Under the pieces are notes generated by a model. It worked only from the letters and a program-made list of their open reading frames with translations, ran no database searches and was not told the DNA's origin. A DNA stretch of 64,000 bases from Artemia franciscana (lineage: Eukaryota; Arthropoda; Branchiopoda; Anostraca; Artemiidae): contig NC_088867.1 of assembly GCF_032884065.1 (NCBI RefSeq), forward strand, positions 44,951,453 to 45,015,452, given 5' to 3'. The position numbers were made by a program, and so were the translations under genes. Positions 11,786 through 21,835 of the stretch are shown piece after piece; positions within the stretch are counted from its first letter, which is position 1, and the number at the start of each line of letters is the position of its first letter.

Positions 11786-13747
11786 CATGCTAATATTATC
11801 AATCAACAAAAATTTTTAGAATCCTGTAGAAAGGAAAACCTTATTCCCAAGTCTTTAAGATATAAATTACATTTAAATACCCGAAAAGAAGCGCAATTTG
11901 CCCATACACTACAGTTAAAAACCCTAGTCCATATTATTAAGGACAAAAAACAGAAACGACATATTATTTCTTCAGAGAGAAAATCGTTGGAAACTTTTTT
12001 GCTGGAAAACTTGTCCACTGTTGATTTTGCTCAAGTTGTTAGATTAGAAAGGAATTTGTTTAGCCACGATTTTCGCTTGTCCAAGGAACGCCTCTATAAA
12101 AAATTAGAGGGCTTACGAAATGAATCTTCGATGAGAAACCGTATTTATTCTCCAAGATTCACTCCTGGGCCTGCTATCGTTAACCTCTCTTCTAAAACAT
12201 TGGAACCCCAGGAAATCGAAACACTAGAAAAAGGTCCAAAATTTTCTTTTCTACCGAAACAGGTTCCTGTGGCAGATATAGTTTCCTCTCTAGAGTCCGC
12301 TTTGCATAAACACTATCCTTCTGTCTCTAACTCGGATGAAGTTAGATCTGGTCTAATAAATATCCTTTATAATAGCCAAAAAAAGTTTAAGCCTCCTACT
12401 AATTCCACACCGGAAAATTTGCATGACATAAAAATACTATCTAATCTCCGAAAAGATCCTTCTATTATAATAACTAAAGCAGACAAAAGCAATTCACTTG
12501 TTGTCATGAATACAACAGACTATGACAACAAAATTTTTTCGCATTTAAATGACACAATTACATATCAAACAATAACTCATGATCCTACTGATCAGTTCAC
12601 TAATAATATTATAAATGAATTAAAGCAGTTAAAACAAAATGGTAAAATCACCCCACAACTATACAATAAATTTTTTCCCCGTGGTAGTTTCTGTCCTAAA
12701 CTCTACGGTTTACCAAAAATACATAAACAGGGTATTCCCTTAAGACCTATTGTAGCTTGTACTAAAGCTCCCGCTGCCAATATTGGAAAATGGCTTTGTG
12801 CAGCTTTCAAACCTTTATTGTATTCTCAAAATTCCTATATTCATAACTCGGCAGATTTGATTAAAAAACTTAGCAACACAAGTATTTCAGAAAACACAAT
12901 AGTTAGTAGTTTCGACATTGTTTCCATGTATACAAATATAGATGTAACTATTTCAGAGGAATTATTAAAAAACAAAATAGAAGAAAATTACCACTTGATC
13001 GAGACTTCAGCGACAGGAATTGATTGTGAAGTTTTAATGACTCTTGTTAAAATTTGTAATAAGTTTTCTATGTATTTTCAATTTCGCGATTCTTTTTATC
13101 AGCAAAAAAATGGATTACCCATGGGGGCACCTTTATCCGGGCTACTAGCAAATATTTACGTCGAGAATCTTGAGAATTGGGCATTGAATTCTTATTTTCT
13201 AAAACATGTCTATTGGGGTCGTTATATGGATGACGTAATTTCACTTTGGAATTATGGGGAAGCTGAACTTCGGGGCTTCTTAGATCATCTTAACACTTAT
13301 GACCGAAATTTGCAGTTCACCCTTGAAGTTGAAATTGAAAATAAACTACCGTTTTTAGATGTATTAATTATTCGTAAAGCTGATGAACTGGATTTTACTA
13401 TATATCGAAAGCCAACACAAAACAATAGATATCTTCACTTTAATTCAAATCACCCCCCACAAGTTAAAAGAGCAGTTGTAATTTCCCTCATTGATCGTGC
13501 CCTAAATATTTGCTCCCATTCATATATAAATGCAGAAATAAATTTTATCAGAGATATTCTTTTTGGTAATGGATACCCCATTCCTTTTGTAAATAAAATA
13601 ATTAGCCGTAGAATAAAAAGACATTCTTGTAAAATCGAAGAAGATACTTCACAATGTGAGGCTATTGATAAGCCCTCAAATATTGTCTATCTTCCGTATA
13701 TCCCAAAGATTACAACAAAATTAAAAAATATTTGCACAAAAAAATAA
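11744..13747 (+). CDS. Penelope-like reverse transcriptase
   Basis: Copies element RNA into DNA at the target site. The open frame runs from 11738, where it begins with GTG. The first ATG is 11744 and a second is at 11768; the true start is undecided. Counting from 11738, the residues show KADK at 247-250, YGLPKIHK at 323-330, motif A FDIVSMYTNID at 392-402, motif B GLPMGAPLSG at 459-468 and the catalytic YMDD at 496-499. LPFLD and IYRKPTQ follow near 537-560. These are typical of PLE reverse transcriptases, which are related to telomerase RT. At 669 codons it covers the N-terminal region and RT core at about the usual length. The endonuclease lies downstream in another frame, abutting at an A-rich stretch. 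Confidence 0.93.
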   Translation: MIFCILGAMYKKKKHANIINQQKFLESCRKENLIPKSLRYKLHLNTRKEAQFAHTLQLKTLVHIIKDKKQKRHIISSERKSLETFLLENLSTVDFAQVVRLERNLFSHDFRLSKERLYKKLEGLRNESSMRNRIYSPRFTPGPAIVNLSSKTLEPQEIETLEKGPKFSFLPKQVPVADIVSSLESALHKHYPSVSNSDEVRSGLINILYNSQKKFKPPTNSTPENLHDIKILSNLRKDPSIIITKADKSNSLVVMNTTDYDNKIFSHLNDTITYQTITHDPTDQFTNNIINELKQLKQNGKITPQLYNKFFPRGSFCPKLYGLPKIHKQGIPLRPIVACTKAPAANIGKWLCAAFKPLLYSQNSYIHNSADLIKKLSNTSISENTIVSSFDIVSMYTNIDVTISEELLKNKIEENYHLIETSATGIDCEVLMTLVKICNKFSMYFQFRDSFYQQKNGLPMGAPLSGLLANIYVENLENWALNSYFLKHVYWGRYMDDVISLWNYGEAELRGFLDHLNTYDRNLQFTLEVEIENKLPFLDVLIIRKADELDFTIYRKPTQNNRYLHFNSNHPPQVKRAVVISLIDRALNICSHSYINAEINFIRDILFGNGYPIPFVNKIISRRIKRHSCKIEEDTSQCEAIDKPSNIVYLPYIPKITTKLKNICTKK

Positions 13748-14288
13748 TCTGTACGTAGTTTTTACTAATAATTTTAAAATCATCAATTTCTTAAATTCGG
13801 GTAAAGATAAGACCCCAGTTACTCGCCAAAGAGGGGTCTATCAAATACCCTGTGATTGCGGAAAATACTATGTCGGCAGGACCCATCAGAATCTAGACAA
13901 AAGGTTACAACAGCATAAAAATGACATAGACAAGGCCTTAATTTCAAATGGTTCCAACAATTCCTTTGATTCTGCTCTAGGTTGGCATATATTTAATAAT
14001 CCGTCCCACATGATACTTTTTGAAAACTCTTCACTCATTAGTAATGATTTGGGAATAAAACAGGTGGTTCGAGAATCAATTGAAATTAATCTCAAAATAA
14101 ATAAAAATATTTCTTTGAACAGGGACTTGGGGGAATACTCATTAAATTCTTTATACTCAAATTTAATTAAAAATGATCTAACAAAATATTTTACTAAACC
14201 AATTTATAATAGTACTGAACCAACTACGAAAAGGCCTTTGAGACAGGCTGCTAAACAAGCAAGATTAGCTTTAAGAAATTGCATCTAA
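13743..14288 (+). CDS. PLE GIY-YIG endonuclease region
   Basis: Frame 3 is open from before 13743 to the stop at 14286-14288. It reads GVYQIPCDCGKYYVGRT from 13833: the GIY element as GVY, a C-x-C pair, then YVG. R-x-x-QH follows (LDKRLQQHK), then an alpha-helical tail with a VRESIEI segment (the glutamate expected at the catalytic position). In PLEs this domain nicks target DNA. It is in a different frame from the upstream reverse transcriptase and has no start codon of its own at its head. The frame continues after the domain for about 80 residues. Confidence 0.88.
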   Translation, partial: NNLYVVFTNNFKIINFLNSGKDKTPVTRQRGVYQIPCDCGKYYVGRTHQNLDKRLQQHKNDIDKALISNGSNNSFDSALGWHIFNNPSHMILFENSSLISNDLGIKQVVRESIEINLKINKNISLNRDLGEYSLNSLYSNLIKNDLTKYFTKPIYNSTEPTTKRPLRQAAKQARLALRNCI

Positions 14289-14492
14289 TCATTTTATTCT
14301 CTTTAGTTTGAATGAGCTTATATTTCTTCATTTCATTCTTTTCGCCAGTCCTGGTTGAACTTCGCTGAAGTAAGGATGCTAGGGCTATATTTTTAAAAAA
14401 AAAAATTGTTTTAATAAGTGTTTTTATATTCAGTTTTAATTCTCACAATTTGATGTAAGTTCTTTTATATATATATATAGTATTGTATTGTG

Positions 14493-14520
14493 CTGAAGAC
14501 GGCCCTTGGACATAGGGCCG
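14493..14520 (+). ncRNA. Hammerhead-ribozyme-like stem-loop of the PLE
   Basis: CTGAAGA at 14493-14499 fits the CUGANGA core. It is followed by a perfect stem (GGCCCT 14501-14506 with AGGGCC 14514-14519, extendable by C14500-G14520) and then GAAATATC. Hammerheads are known in Penelope-like elements, and this is the right place. However, C14500 is one base too many if G14520 is to serve as the conserved G after stem II. It is therefore either a degenerate ribozyme or only a conserved hairpin. Confidence 0.4.
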
Positions 14521-14560
14521 AAATATCTACATAAATAATTTCCATTGTCTTGAAAAAACT

Positions 14561-15524
14561 TTCCCTATTGTTTCTACGTTGTATTTGTTTGTTATGGAAA
14601 GGCAGTGTGGTCTTCGTCGCTATTTAAATAATAATGCATTAGTAGTTAGTAATGTGTATCACAATGAAAGTACAAAGATACATTAAGATTTATCACAATT
14701 TCTTTCTGAAAACCGCAAGGTACCCAAATATACAATTTTGAAAATTAAACAGAAATTTACCAGTGAATTAGTTTATGAAAACTCTTATTCGTGACTTATC
14801 TGACTATATTACGAGTCACCAATATCGAGTAATTTTCTTTTTCGAAATGAAAAATTATCCTACTTTAACTGATTTGTGTCAAGGGGGGGGGGGGGTAAAT
14901 TACAGGTTCACCTGATTTATGTGCCTATAGAAACTTGTAATTTTCGGTAGAAAATAAATCCTAATGGTGGCAGGCAGCCAAAATATACAGTTTATAATGG
15001 TAAATTGTCATAGCAGTCATTAGTATTTAAGAATGCTTATTCTGAAATGACACGATTGATTTGATGGTAATGGCAGTGTTTGCTACTTTATCTAATGGAG
15101 TTGGAATGGAGATATAGGTCCGTGGGCCCTGCCAGAGGGGCACGGGACATAAATGTTTGTTAAAGGGAATATCACATGACTACGGGGAGGTAGAAGGGGC
15201 AACAAAATCTTTTTAGAAGTAGAAAGGAACAGGTTGAATCCAAAACAAAATTTGCAACTGCATTTCGACATGTGCTGCAGAATTTTTCGCAAGTGGACGA
15301 CATGAGTTACAAATACTGGCAAAATTGATGCGAAAATATTTGTGACTTCAAACTCCTGTGACATGGATGTGAATTTATCTAGCATAAGCACAAAAGAACG
15401 AAACATCCAATTTAAAATGTAAAATTGACTAAACCGCTTGACTTGAGTCCAAAAAAAGAAAAACACTAGAAAGCCTCGTGTAAAACAATAACTTCACCTA
15501 GATACATTAAAACACTAAGGTCCG
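14561..15524. other. Downstream flank of the Mitf-like gene
   Basis: Transcription of the Mitf-like gene on the minus strand would run through here as 3' UTR. There is a G run at 14882-14896. I saw no clear minus-strand AATAAA nearer than 14293-14298, which lies in the PLE. The 124-codon minus-strand frame at 15092-15466 resembles nothing known. Confidence 0.45.
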
Positions 15525-15731
15525 TCACGAGTTCAAATCCATAATATCGGGGCTTAGTACTTCAGTATGACTAGCGTGGGAAGAAGGGCTTGTTAGGGGG
15601 TGAGGCACAGTGGACGGTGAGTGGGAGCACAGCATCGGATCACCTGATGTGGCTATGTCACCATCTATTAACGCATCTAAGGCACCAAACGTTGATATGA
15701 AATCCCCCAATCCAGACGAAGGGTCGAAAAG
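15525..15731 (-). CDS. Mitf: Mitf-like transcription factor, terminal coding exon
   Basis: Sixty-eight codons plus TGA. A good acceptor (pyrimidine tract ending tgttttcag) precedes 15731, and the exon begins on a codon boundary: LFDPSSGLGDF, then LDALIDGD, SGDPMLCSHSP, and an end at LSPDIMDLNS. The order LD-x-x-(L/I)-x-D, then (S/G)GDP(M/L)L-x-S-x-SP, is the conserved C-terminus of the MITF/TFE family, whose vertebrate members read close to GGDPLLASVSP. Serine/proline-rich sequence follows, as in that family. It acts in the nucleus as part of an E-box-binding factor controlling lysosomal and metabolic genes. The phase matches the end of the previous exon only if that exon is read in its second frame. 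Confidence 0.8.
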   Translation of the reverse strand, partial: LFDPSSGLGDFISTFGALDALIDGDIATSGDPMLCSHSPSTVPHPLTSPSSHASHTEVLSPDIMDLNS

Positions 15732-16465
15732 CTGAAAACAAACTAAACTGTCAAAAATTGAATAGAATTAGAAGAATTGCATGAATTAAAAGAAAAATTG
15801 CTTAGAATTTTTTTATTTAAAGAAACAGTTCAGAGAAATGGCAGGGTTATCAAAGTTAAAGAAGAATGCTATTCAAACAACCAAAGTTCCATCTGGAGTA
15901 TTCAGCAGCTATTTGTCCGGTTACTCCCCTTTTGTAGTTATCATACTAAATGTGGATGAAAATCTGTTGCTGGATTAGTTCTGAAGCAAAATTATGGAAA
16001 TAAAGGGTTCATTTTTCGGCAATAATTGGCTTTTGGAACGAGTCCTGGAGTAATATTTTGGAAGGATGTTAAACATTCGTTGTAGATTAAGCAACAAAAC
16101 GTATAGTAGTATAGCAACAGAATAGCCGAAAATTTCACAATAAGTTTTTTTTTATGATTTCAAGCTACGGAGAGAAATTGAAAGAGAGACAGAGAGAGAA
16201 AGAGAGAAAAATGGAAATAGAGAGAGAGAGAGAGAGGGAACCAGAGTTGATGTATACGTTTCCCATTTGAAATTTAACCTCTGTTCACACGACTTAATAT
16301 TTAATCGCTTTGTTGAAAAAAATTGTATATTAACGAGTTTTGCTTGACTTAACACAAGCTGGCCCATAATAAGACCTGAAATCAGCTAGCAACAGAGAAT
16401 AATTAGTAGATGAAGTGGTCTTTTCATGAATTAATTAAAAAAAACTCAAGTTTTTTAATTAATTT
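15732..16465 (-). other. Mitf-like intron, with GA-rich microsatellite
   Basis: No exon was recognised. Positions 16170-16240 carry an imperfect (GA)n tract in two blocks. The rest is unremarkable AT-rich sequence. Confidence 0.6.
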
Positions 16466-17935
16466 CGATTATTGAAAAGGCCACTAGCGCTTTCAATTTC
16501 CAATCGAACGAGCCCTTTTTGAAGTTTCTACGACAACGTTTTCAATAAAAACCTTATAAGGTTTATATAACTATGGGCATAATTTACAGTCCTTGTCCTG
16601 AGGGCTGTGGGGAGGGGGAATGTCATCCTCAAAGACATAATTTCTAGACCTTTTAACTACGTTAAACAAAATGGCTATTACAAAATTTTGATCGAAAGTG
16701 TTTGGGGAAATAATAAGTGTGGGGAGGGGGGCATTAGCCCTCTGATTACCTTCGACTATTAATAAGGGCACTAGAACTCTCAATTTATAATCAAATAAGC
16801 CCTTTTTGTAATTTCTACGACAACATTTTCTATAAAAGCCTTATATGCACCCGGGCACAAATTACAACCTTTGCCCTTGATGACTCTGAGGGATGTCATC
16901 CTCAAAGTTATAATTTTTGATTATATTTGATCTCATAAGACATAAAGACATAATTTTAATCTCGAAGTTTTGATTTGATGTGTTAGGGGAAATTTTTGGC
17001 GTGGGAGGGGGAAATGTTGCTCTCCAATCACTTTCCGACTATTGAAAAGGACACTAGCCTTTTCAATTTCCAGACGAATGAGTCCTTTTTGAAGTTTCTA
17101 TGACAGTACTTTCTATAAAAACCTTATAGGTCCTGAGGGCATAACTTACAACCCTTTTCCTGAGAGCTGTTGAGGGATTGATCCTCAAAGACATAATTTC
17201 CAGACCTTTCAACTACGTTAAACAAAATGGCTATATCAAAATGTTAATCAGAAGTGTTTGGGGATATAATGGACGTGAGGAGGGAGGAGGGAGGGGGCAT
17301 TCACCACCTTCGACTATTAATAAGGGCACTAGCTCTCTCAAATTCCAATCAAATAAGCCCTTTTGAAATATCTACGCCAACACTTTCTAGAAGAACCTTA
17401 TATGTCCCCAGGGCATAGATTACAACCTTTGCCCATGAGGACTGTGGGGGGGGGGGTCATACTCAGAGAAATAATTTCTAAACCTTTCAAATACGTTTTA
17501 AAAAATGGCAAAATTTTGACTGGATGTGTTTTGGGGAAATAATGGGCGTGGGAGGGGGTTAATTACCCTCAAATCACTTTCGACTATTAAAAAAGGCACT
17601 AGAACTCTCAATTTCCAGTATAATGAGCCCTTTTGAAGTTTCTACAACAGCACCTTCTATAAAAACCTTATATTCCCTTAGGGCATAGCTTACAACCCTT
17701 GCGCTGAGAGAGTTGGGGGGGGGGGTCCGGATTTCCGGATCTTTCAACTATGCTGGACAAAATGGCTATCTCAAAATTTTGATAGAATGTGTTTGGGGAA
17801 ATGGTTAGCGTGGGAGGGGGATAAGTTTCCCAGCAATTACGTGTGGCAATTAAAAAGTGCATTAGCCCTTTCAATTTCCAATCGAATAGGCCCTTTTTGA
17901 AGTTTGTACGACAACTCCTTCAATACGGTGCCCTG
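16466..17935. repeat. ~275-bp tandem array (five full units plus part)
   Basis: The phrase 'cgactatt(a/g)a(a/t)aagg(g/c)cactag' starts at 16466, 16753, 17036, 17311, 17581 and, degenerate, 17843, giving spacings of 287, 283, 275, 270 and 262 bp. Each unit then has a 'gagcccttttgaagtttctac' block, a 'ttacaaccctt' block, a G-rich run, 'caaaatggctat..caaaattttgat', and a 'gtgggaggggg' block. The order and wording match, in reverse orientation, a module of the family A repeats, so the array seems to be an amplified relative of that module. It lies in the intron before the terminal Mitf-like exon. Confidence 0.85.
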
Positions 17936-19022
17936 GTCAAAACAAAAAAAAATATATTACATTGTGCCAATATCGTTCTTTACTTAGGCAACACTATTGC
18001 GCTGCCTATGATATTCGCAAAATATGAAGTAAATGCTTAAACATCGAGTTTACCCTTAATATGTTTACCATCACCAGCCACGCATGAATGGACTGAAGGA
18101 GACTGGAAGGAGGGCCTAAGGACAGAGTTTATCACCTGCCAACTTTTAGAAACATCTTTACAGAAACTTTACCGTACGTTAAGTAAAGAACAATGTGTCC
18201 TTTATGCATTATTTCTTTTTCATTGTATTATATAGAATGTATGGCAGTGGAAAGTTGGGGGCTCATACAATCACAAATTCTAGGTTCTGGTGCTTTTTTT
18301 TAATGAAAAAAGGATCATAGGGCATCCAGCTTCTATTTCTGCGCTCTGAGTCCCTGGGCATCCTATATATATCCAAGAGTAATATGATTATTACTTGTAG
18401 CCCTAGAGGCAAGGGCCAAGAAATTATGCAAATACTGCATTTTAAAACACAGGCTTCATAGGTGACATCTAACATTACCTAAAAAAATATTCTAAACTAA
18501 TGCATAATTTTTTCAGTTTTATTCTGTACGGTTGTGTTGCCAAATACACATTCCAGTAATCTCTACTTGTTCCCTATTCGTAGGCTAGACCAACCCCGGA
18601 GAAGTTAATGCTTCAAAAGCCTGGAAATATGTGGAATTGGATTTTCAGTCCTTAGAAGAAAGTAAAGACCCAATCTCGATATTAATCCTTAGTTTTAAGG
18701 GACATCCAGCCACAGTCTTAAAGTTAAGAGTGCATTGCATAATGTTTAATATTTTTCAACGAAACATTTAATTTAAACTTTTAGCTTCTTTTTTTGTGTT
18801 AGATAGTACTTGAGACCTTTGGCCAGGTGTGAAATTATCTCGGGCATGCCTTTTTAATTTTCAAATTCAACTGGGTAGCCCACATGTATGTGGGGCTTGT
18901 AGTTTCAATTATAGCTAGGACCCTTTTGGAATTTTGGCTTCAACACTCAAAAATGCAGTTATCATCCCTTTTCCATTTTTTTTTCAAGAAGCAAACAAAG
19001 AATAAGTAATATATCATCTTAC
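17936..19022 (-). other. Mitf-like intron
   Basis: No exon or repeat family was recognised. The minus-strand open frame at 18263-18475 has no family resemblance. Confidence 0.5.
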
Positions 19023-19144
19023 CGTTTTTGTAATAAAGTCCTCGTCTTGTTCATTTTTAACATCTTCTGATGGCATGGACTGGAGTAGTGGCTGGTCATC
19101 CCTATCACAGGCAGACCATGCAGGCGAGCTTGCCGTTCTAGTCC
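19023..19144 (-). CDS. Mitf: Mitf-like transcription factor, internal exon
   Basis: The acceptor is ttcataaag before 19144 and the donor GTAAGA follows 19023. Read in phase with the leucine-zipper exon (phase 0), it starts GLERQARLHGLPVIG, matching the MITF segment ELEMQARAHGL that follows the zipper. Read two bases later it gives QPLLQSMPSEDVKNEQDED...FITKT. That frame contains a VKNE sumoylation-type site, like IKQE of MITF, and joins in phase to the terminal exon. At 122 nt the exon is not a multiple of three, although both neighbours require it. Either a one-base indel (real or from assembly) lies in its middle, or this copy is no longer intact. In the first frame the protein would stop early in the terminal exon. 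Confidence 0.75.
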
Positions 19145-19272
19145 CTTTATGAAATAAAAAATATACTAGATTACGGAGAAATTGCGGGAGATAAAAAAAT
19201 TAGAAGTAGATGTCAGTTTCCATTAGAGTATGTTTAATTAATGTCATTCAAGCACCCAGTCTCAAGTTGACC

Positions 19273-19299
19273 TTACAATAGAGATTGTCGTTCTAGCTG
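19273..19299 (-). pseudogene. Extra copy 2 of Mitf-like exon start
   Basis: After an acceptor (atttcattaag) the in-phase reading is QLERQSLL then TAA. It aligns without gaps to the first nine codons of the complete exon (GLERQARLH), and the similarity continues beyond the stop. It could serve as an alternative terminal exon giving a protein cut just after the zipper, or it is a dead duplicate. A GTAAGG directly at the stop codon could also act as a donor. Confidence 0.6.
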
Positions 19300-19438
19300 C
19301 TTAATGAAATAAAAACATAGTAGATTACCGAGAAATTACCGTAGATTCCAAAATTAGAAGCAGAACTCAGTTTACATTAGAGGATGTTTAATTATGCCAC
19401 CACTTCACGTCAGGCAAGCGCCCTGTTACAGGGAGACC

Positions 19439-19465
19439 CTACAGTACATCTTGTCGTTCTAGTTG
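19439..19465 (-). pseudogene. Extra copy 3 of Mitf-like exon start
   Basis: After an acceptor (tattttgtttag) the in-phase reading is QLERQDVL then TAG. The stop falls at exactly the same codon as in copy 2, where the complete exon has CAT (His). Beyond the stop the frame would continue GLPVTG, like GLPVIG of the complete exon, which proves the duplication. It may be an alternative truncating exon or a dead copy. Confidence 0.6.
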
Positions 19466-19560
19466 CTAAACAAAATAAATATATACCATATTACAGAGAA
19501 GTAGCAGCAGATTCAAAAATTAGAAGCCGATCGAGTTTTAAGAAATAACAAAGACTTCAA

Positions 19561-20344
19561 ATAGACATTACTAATATGACCCTAGAATAACGTGAACATC
19601 CAAGTGTCTTATAGTTTTAATACTACCACTTAAGTACAATTGAAGAATCAAAAACAAATATAAACAGTGTCAGAGAAACAAGGCCGAACTTCATTTTGAC
19701 AATAATTTTATTACTGGATTTATATTATTTTTATAATATATTATATTATATTATATTTATATTATATTATATTACTTTATAATTATATTACTGGATAGTA
19801 CAGTAAAGCTGAGTTTTCCCAAATAGCCTGATTGTAATCCAATTGTGGTACAGACTTTCAAAAGCATTATTTTGTAGCTATCCATGTTTTAAAGAAGGAA
19901 GATAGGGGGAGGGGGAGGGTAAAACGACCTTGAAGACTAAATCTTTCTCAAATATGTATTTTTCCTTCTCGGCAAAAAATTTCACTTATTAGATGGACAA
20001 ATAAAATCCCTGTATCACTTACTACCTTGTGCTCTATTTTTAATCCGAATACGCTTTAGGTAGAATAGGAATTTAGCTTAATAAATTAATGAAATAAATT
20101 ATTAAAATGGAACCTAAGACCATATTTCAATTTGTTTTAATATTTTAAAATCTTTCTCTTGACTGTACTAGGAATAATCTTGGTGAAAGGCTCTACAGGA
20201 AAACTATTACTGATATTTTGAATAATAGCTGAAATTTTATGGTGAAAAGGTGGGTAAACAAATCTAGATTCCTTTGTTTTGTATTATCCTTGAAATAGTA
20301 TACATACTGCCTTCTGAATAACTATAGCCAATCTCTCTGAAGCC
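19561..20344 (-). other. Mitf-like intron with AT microsatellite
   Basis: Positions 19725-19790 hold a (TATAT)n-type repeat. No coding sequence was recognised. Confidence 0.5.
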
Positions 20345-21160
20345 TAATATTCTTTTAGAGGGGGTTACGTGGGAGGATCTTTCCATGAAGGAATTTATCA
20401 CGAGGGAAGAGAATTTCCATGAAGGGGGCGCATGATTTTCTAGCATTGTTTAAAAAAAATGACAAGAAAATAAATAATTTTTTTTTCAACTGGAAGTAGT
20501 GAGCAGCATTAAAACTTAAAACGAACATAAAATATTACGTATATAAGGGGGTTCGTCTCCTCCACAATACATTGCTCTTTACACTAAAGCATTTTTAGTA
20601 ATTTCAACTATTTATTTTACGGCCTTTGTGATTCAGGGGTCATTCTTTAGGGTTTGGGACAAAATTAAAGCTATAGTGTAAAGAGCGAGGTATTGACGAG
20701 GAGGCGAAAACCCTCATATACGTAATAAAAACACACAAATATAGAAGTTCGTTACATAGTTTAATTCGTAGGGTCCGCATGTTTATTACAAACAAAAATG
20801 TTCGTAAAAAAAACTAGTTGCACTTTTAAGTAACTAAAAATTGGAGGGTAACTAGGCCTCCTCCCCCACCCCATTTTTTTTTATCAAAATCGTCCAATCA
20901 AAACTATGAGAAAGTCATTTAGCAAAAAAAATTAATATGCAAATTTCGTTTTAATTTATCATGTAAGGTGAGCCAAAATCAAAACATGCATTAATTCAAA
21001 AACGTTCAGAAATTAAATAAAAAACAAGTTTTTTTAACTGCAAGTAAGGAACGACATTAAAACTTAAAACGAACAGAAATTGTTCCGTACATGAAAGGGG
21101 TTGTCCCCTCCTCAACGCCTCGCTCTTTACGCTAAAGTTGAAATATTTTATAATAAACTT
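20345..21160 (+). repeat. Family A fragment, copy 3
   Basis: Carries the G-rich block, two 'ctctttac.ctaaag' hairpin arms and the 'ggagggtaactaggcctcc' block in the same order as copy 4, but lacks both palindromic ends. It lies in the large intron before the second Mitf-like exon. Confidence 0.75.
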
Positions 21161-21835
21161 GAATATTTTCACGTTATCTCTGCCTTTCGAGACAGCTTCG
21201 GAATTCAAAAAGACAAATATTAGAGTCTGGAACAAAGAACAATGAGAAAATAAATAAATGTAATTTTTTTTATTGTTTTAAAAAGCAAGGCGTTGAGGAG
21301 GGGAAAACCCCTTTCATATACGGAATAATTTCTGTTCGTTTTAAGTTTTAATGTCGTTCCTTACTTGCAGTTAGAAAAACTTGTTTTTTATTTAATTACA
21401 ATATAGGACTGCAATCTGTTTGGCATATTTTTGACAACTTGAATATTTTCTCGGTATCTCTGCCTTTCGAGACAGCGTCGGAATCCAAAAAGATAAATAT
21501 TAGAGTCTGGAACAAAGAACAATGAGAAAATAAATAAATAATTTTTTTTTATTGTTTTAAAAAGTAGAGTTGTGAGAAAGAGTCAAACTTTAGCGTAAAG
21601 AGCGAAGCGTTGAGGAAGGGACAACTCCTTTCATATACGGAATAATTTCTGTTCGTTTTAAGTTTTAATGTCGTTCCTTACTTGCAGTTAGAAATTTCTT
21701 TTTTATTTAATTTCAATATAACACAGCAATCTGTTTGGCATATTTTTGACAAGTTGAATATTTTCTCGTTATCTCTGCCTTTCGAGACAGCGTCGGAATC
21801 CAAAAAGACAAATATTAGAGTCTGGAACAAAGACA
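21160..21835 (+). repeat. Three ~90-bp units alternating with family A hairpin arms
   Basis: The stretch from 'ttgaatattttc' through 'gtctggaacaaaga' occurs near 21162, 21428 and 21753 with only a few differences. The copies are separated by family A arms (cgtatatgaaagggg / ccctttcatatacgg). It looks like tandem duplication of a junction between family A and its former target. Confidence 0.75.

Larger units (their letters stand above)
11330..14560 (+). mobile_element. Penelope-like element (PLE)
   Basis: A single element carries a long reverse transcriptase frame and, downstream, a GIY-YIG endonuclease region, the domain order diagnostic of Penelope-like retroelements. Both coding regions are well preserved and the element looks recent, with one frame change between the domains. 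Three degenerate repeats lie upstream and a hammerhead-like stem-loop follows. PLEs commonly have direct repeats at their ends and hammerhead ribozymes; the exact ends here could not be fixed. It lies just downstream of the Mitf-like gene's stop codon, in opposite orientation. Confidence 0.85.
19115..19560 (-). repeat. Tandem triplication of the Mitf-like exon's 5' end with its intron side
   Basis: Three units of about 155-166 bp each contain the first ~50 bp of the exon, its acceptor and about 100 bp of upstream intron (taga.ttac.gagaa, then attagaag and gtttaatta blocks). Exon starts lie at 19144, 19299 and 19465. The two extra copies come first in transcription order. Confidence 0.85.

Noticed and set aside
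15092-15466. 124-codon minus-strand frame as a separate gene
   Set aside because: It lies in the expected 3' UTR of the Mitf-like gene and its composition and sequence resemble no protein family.
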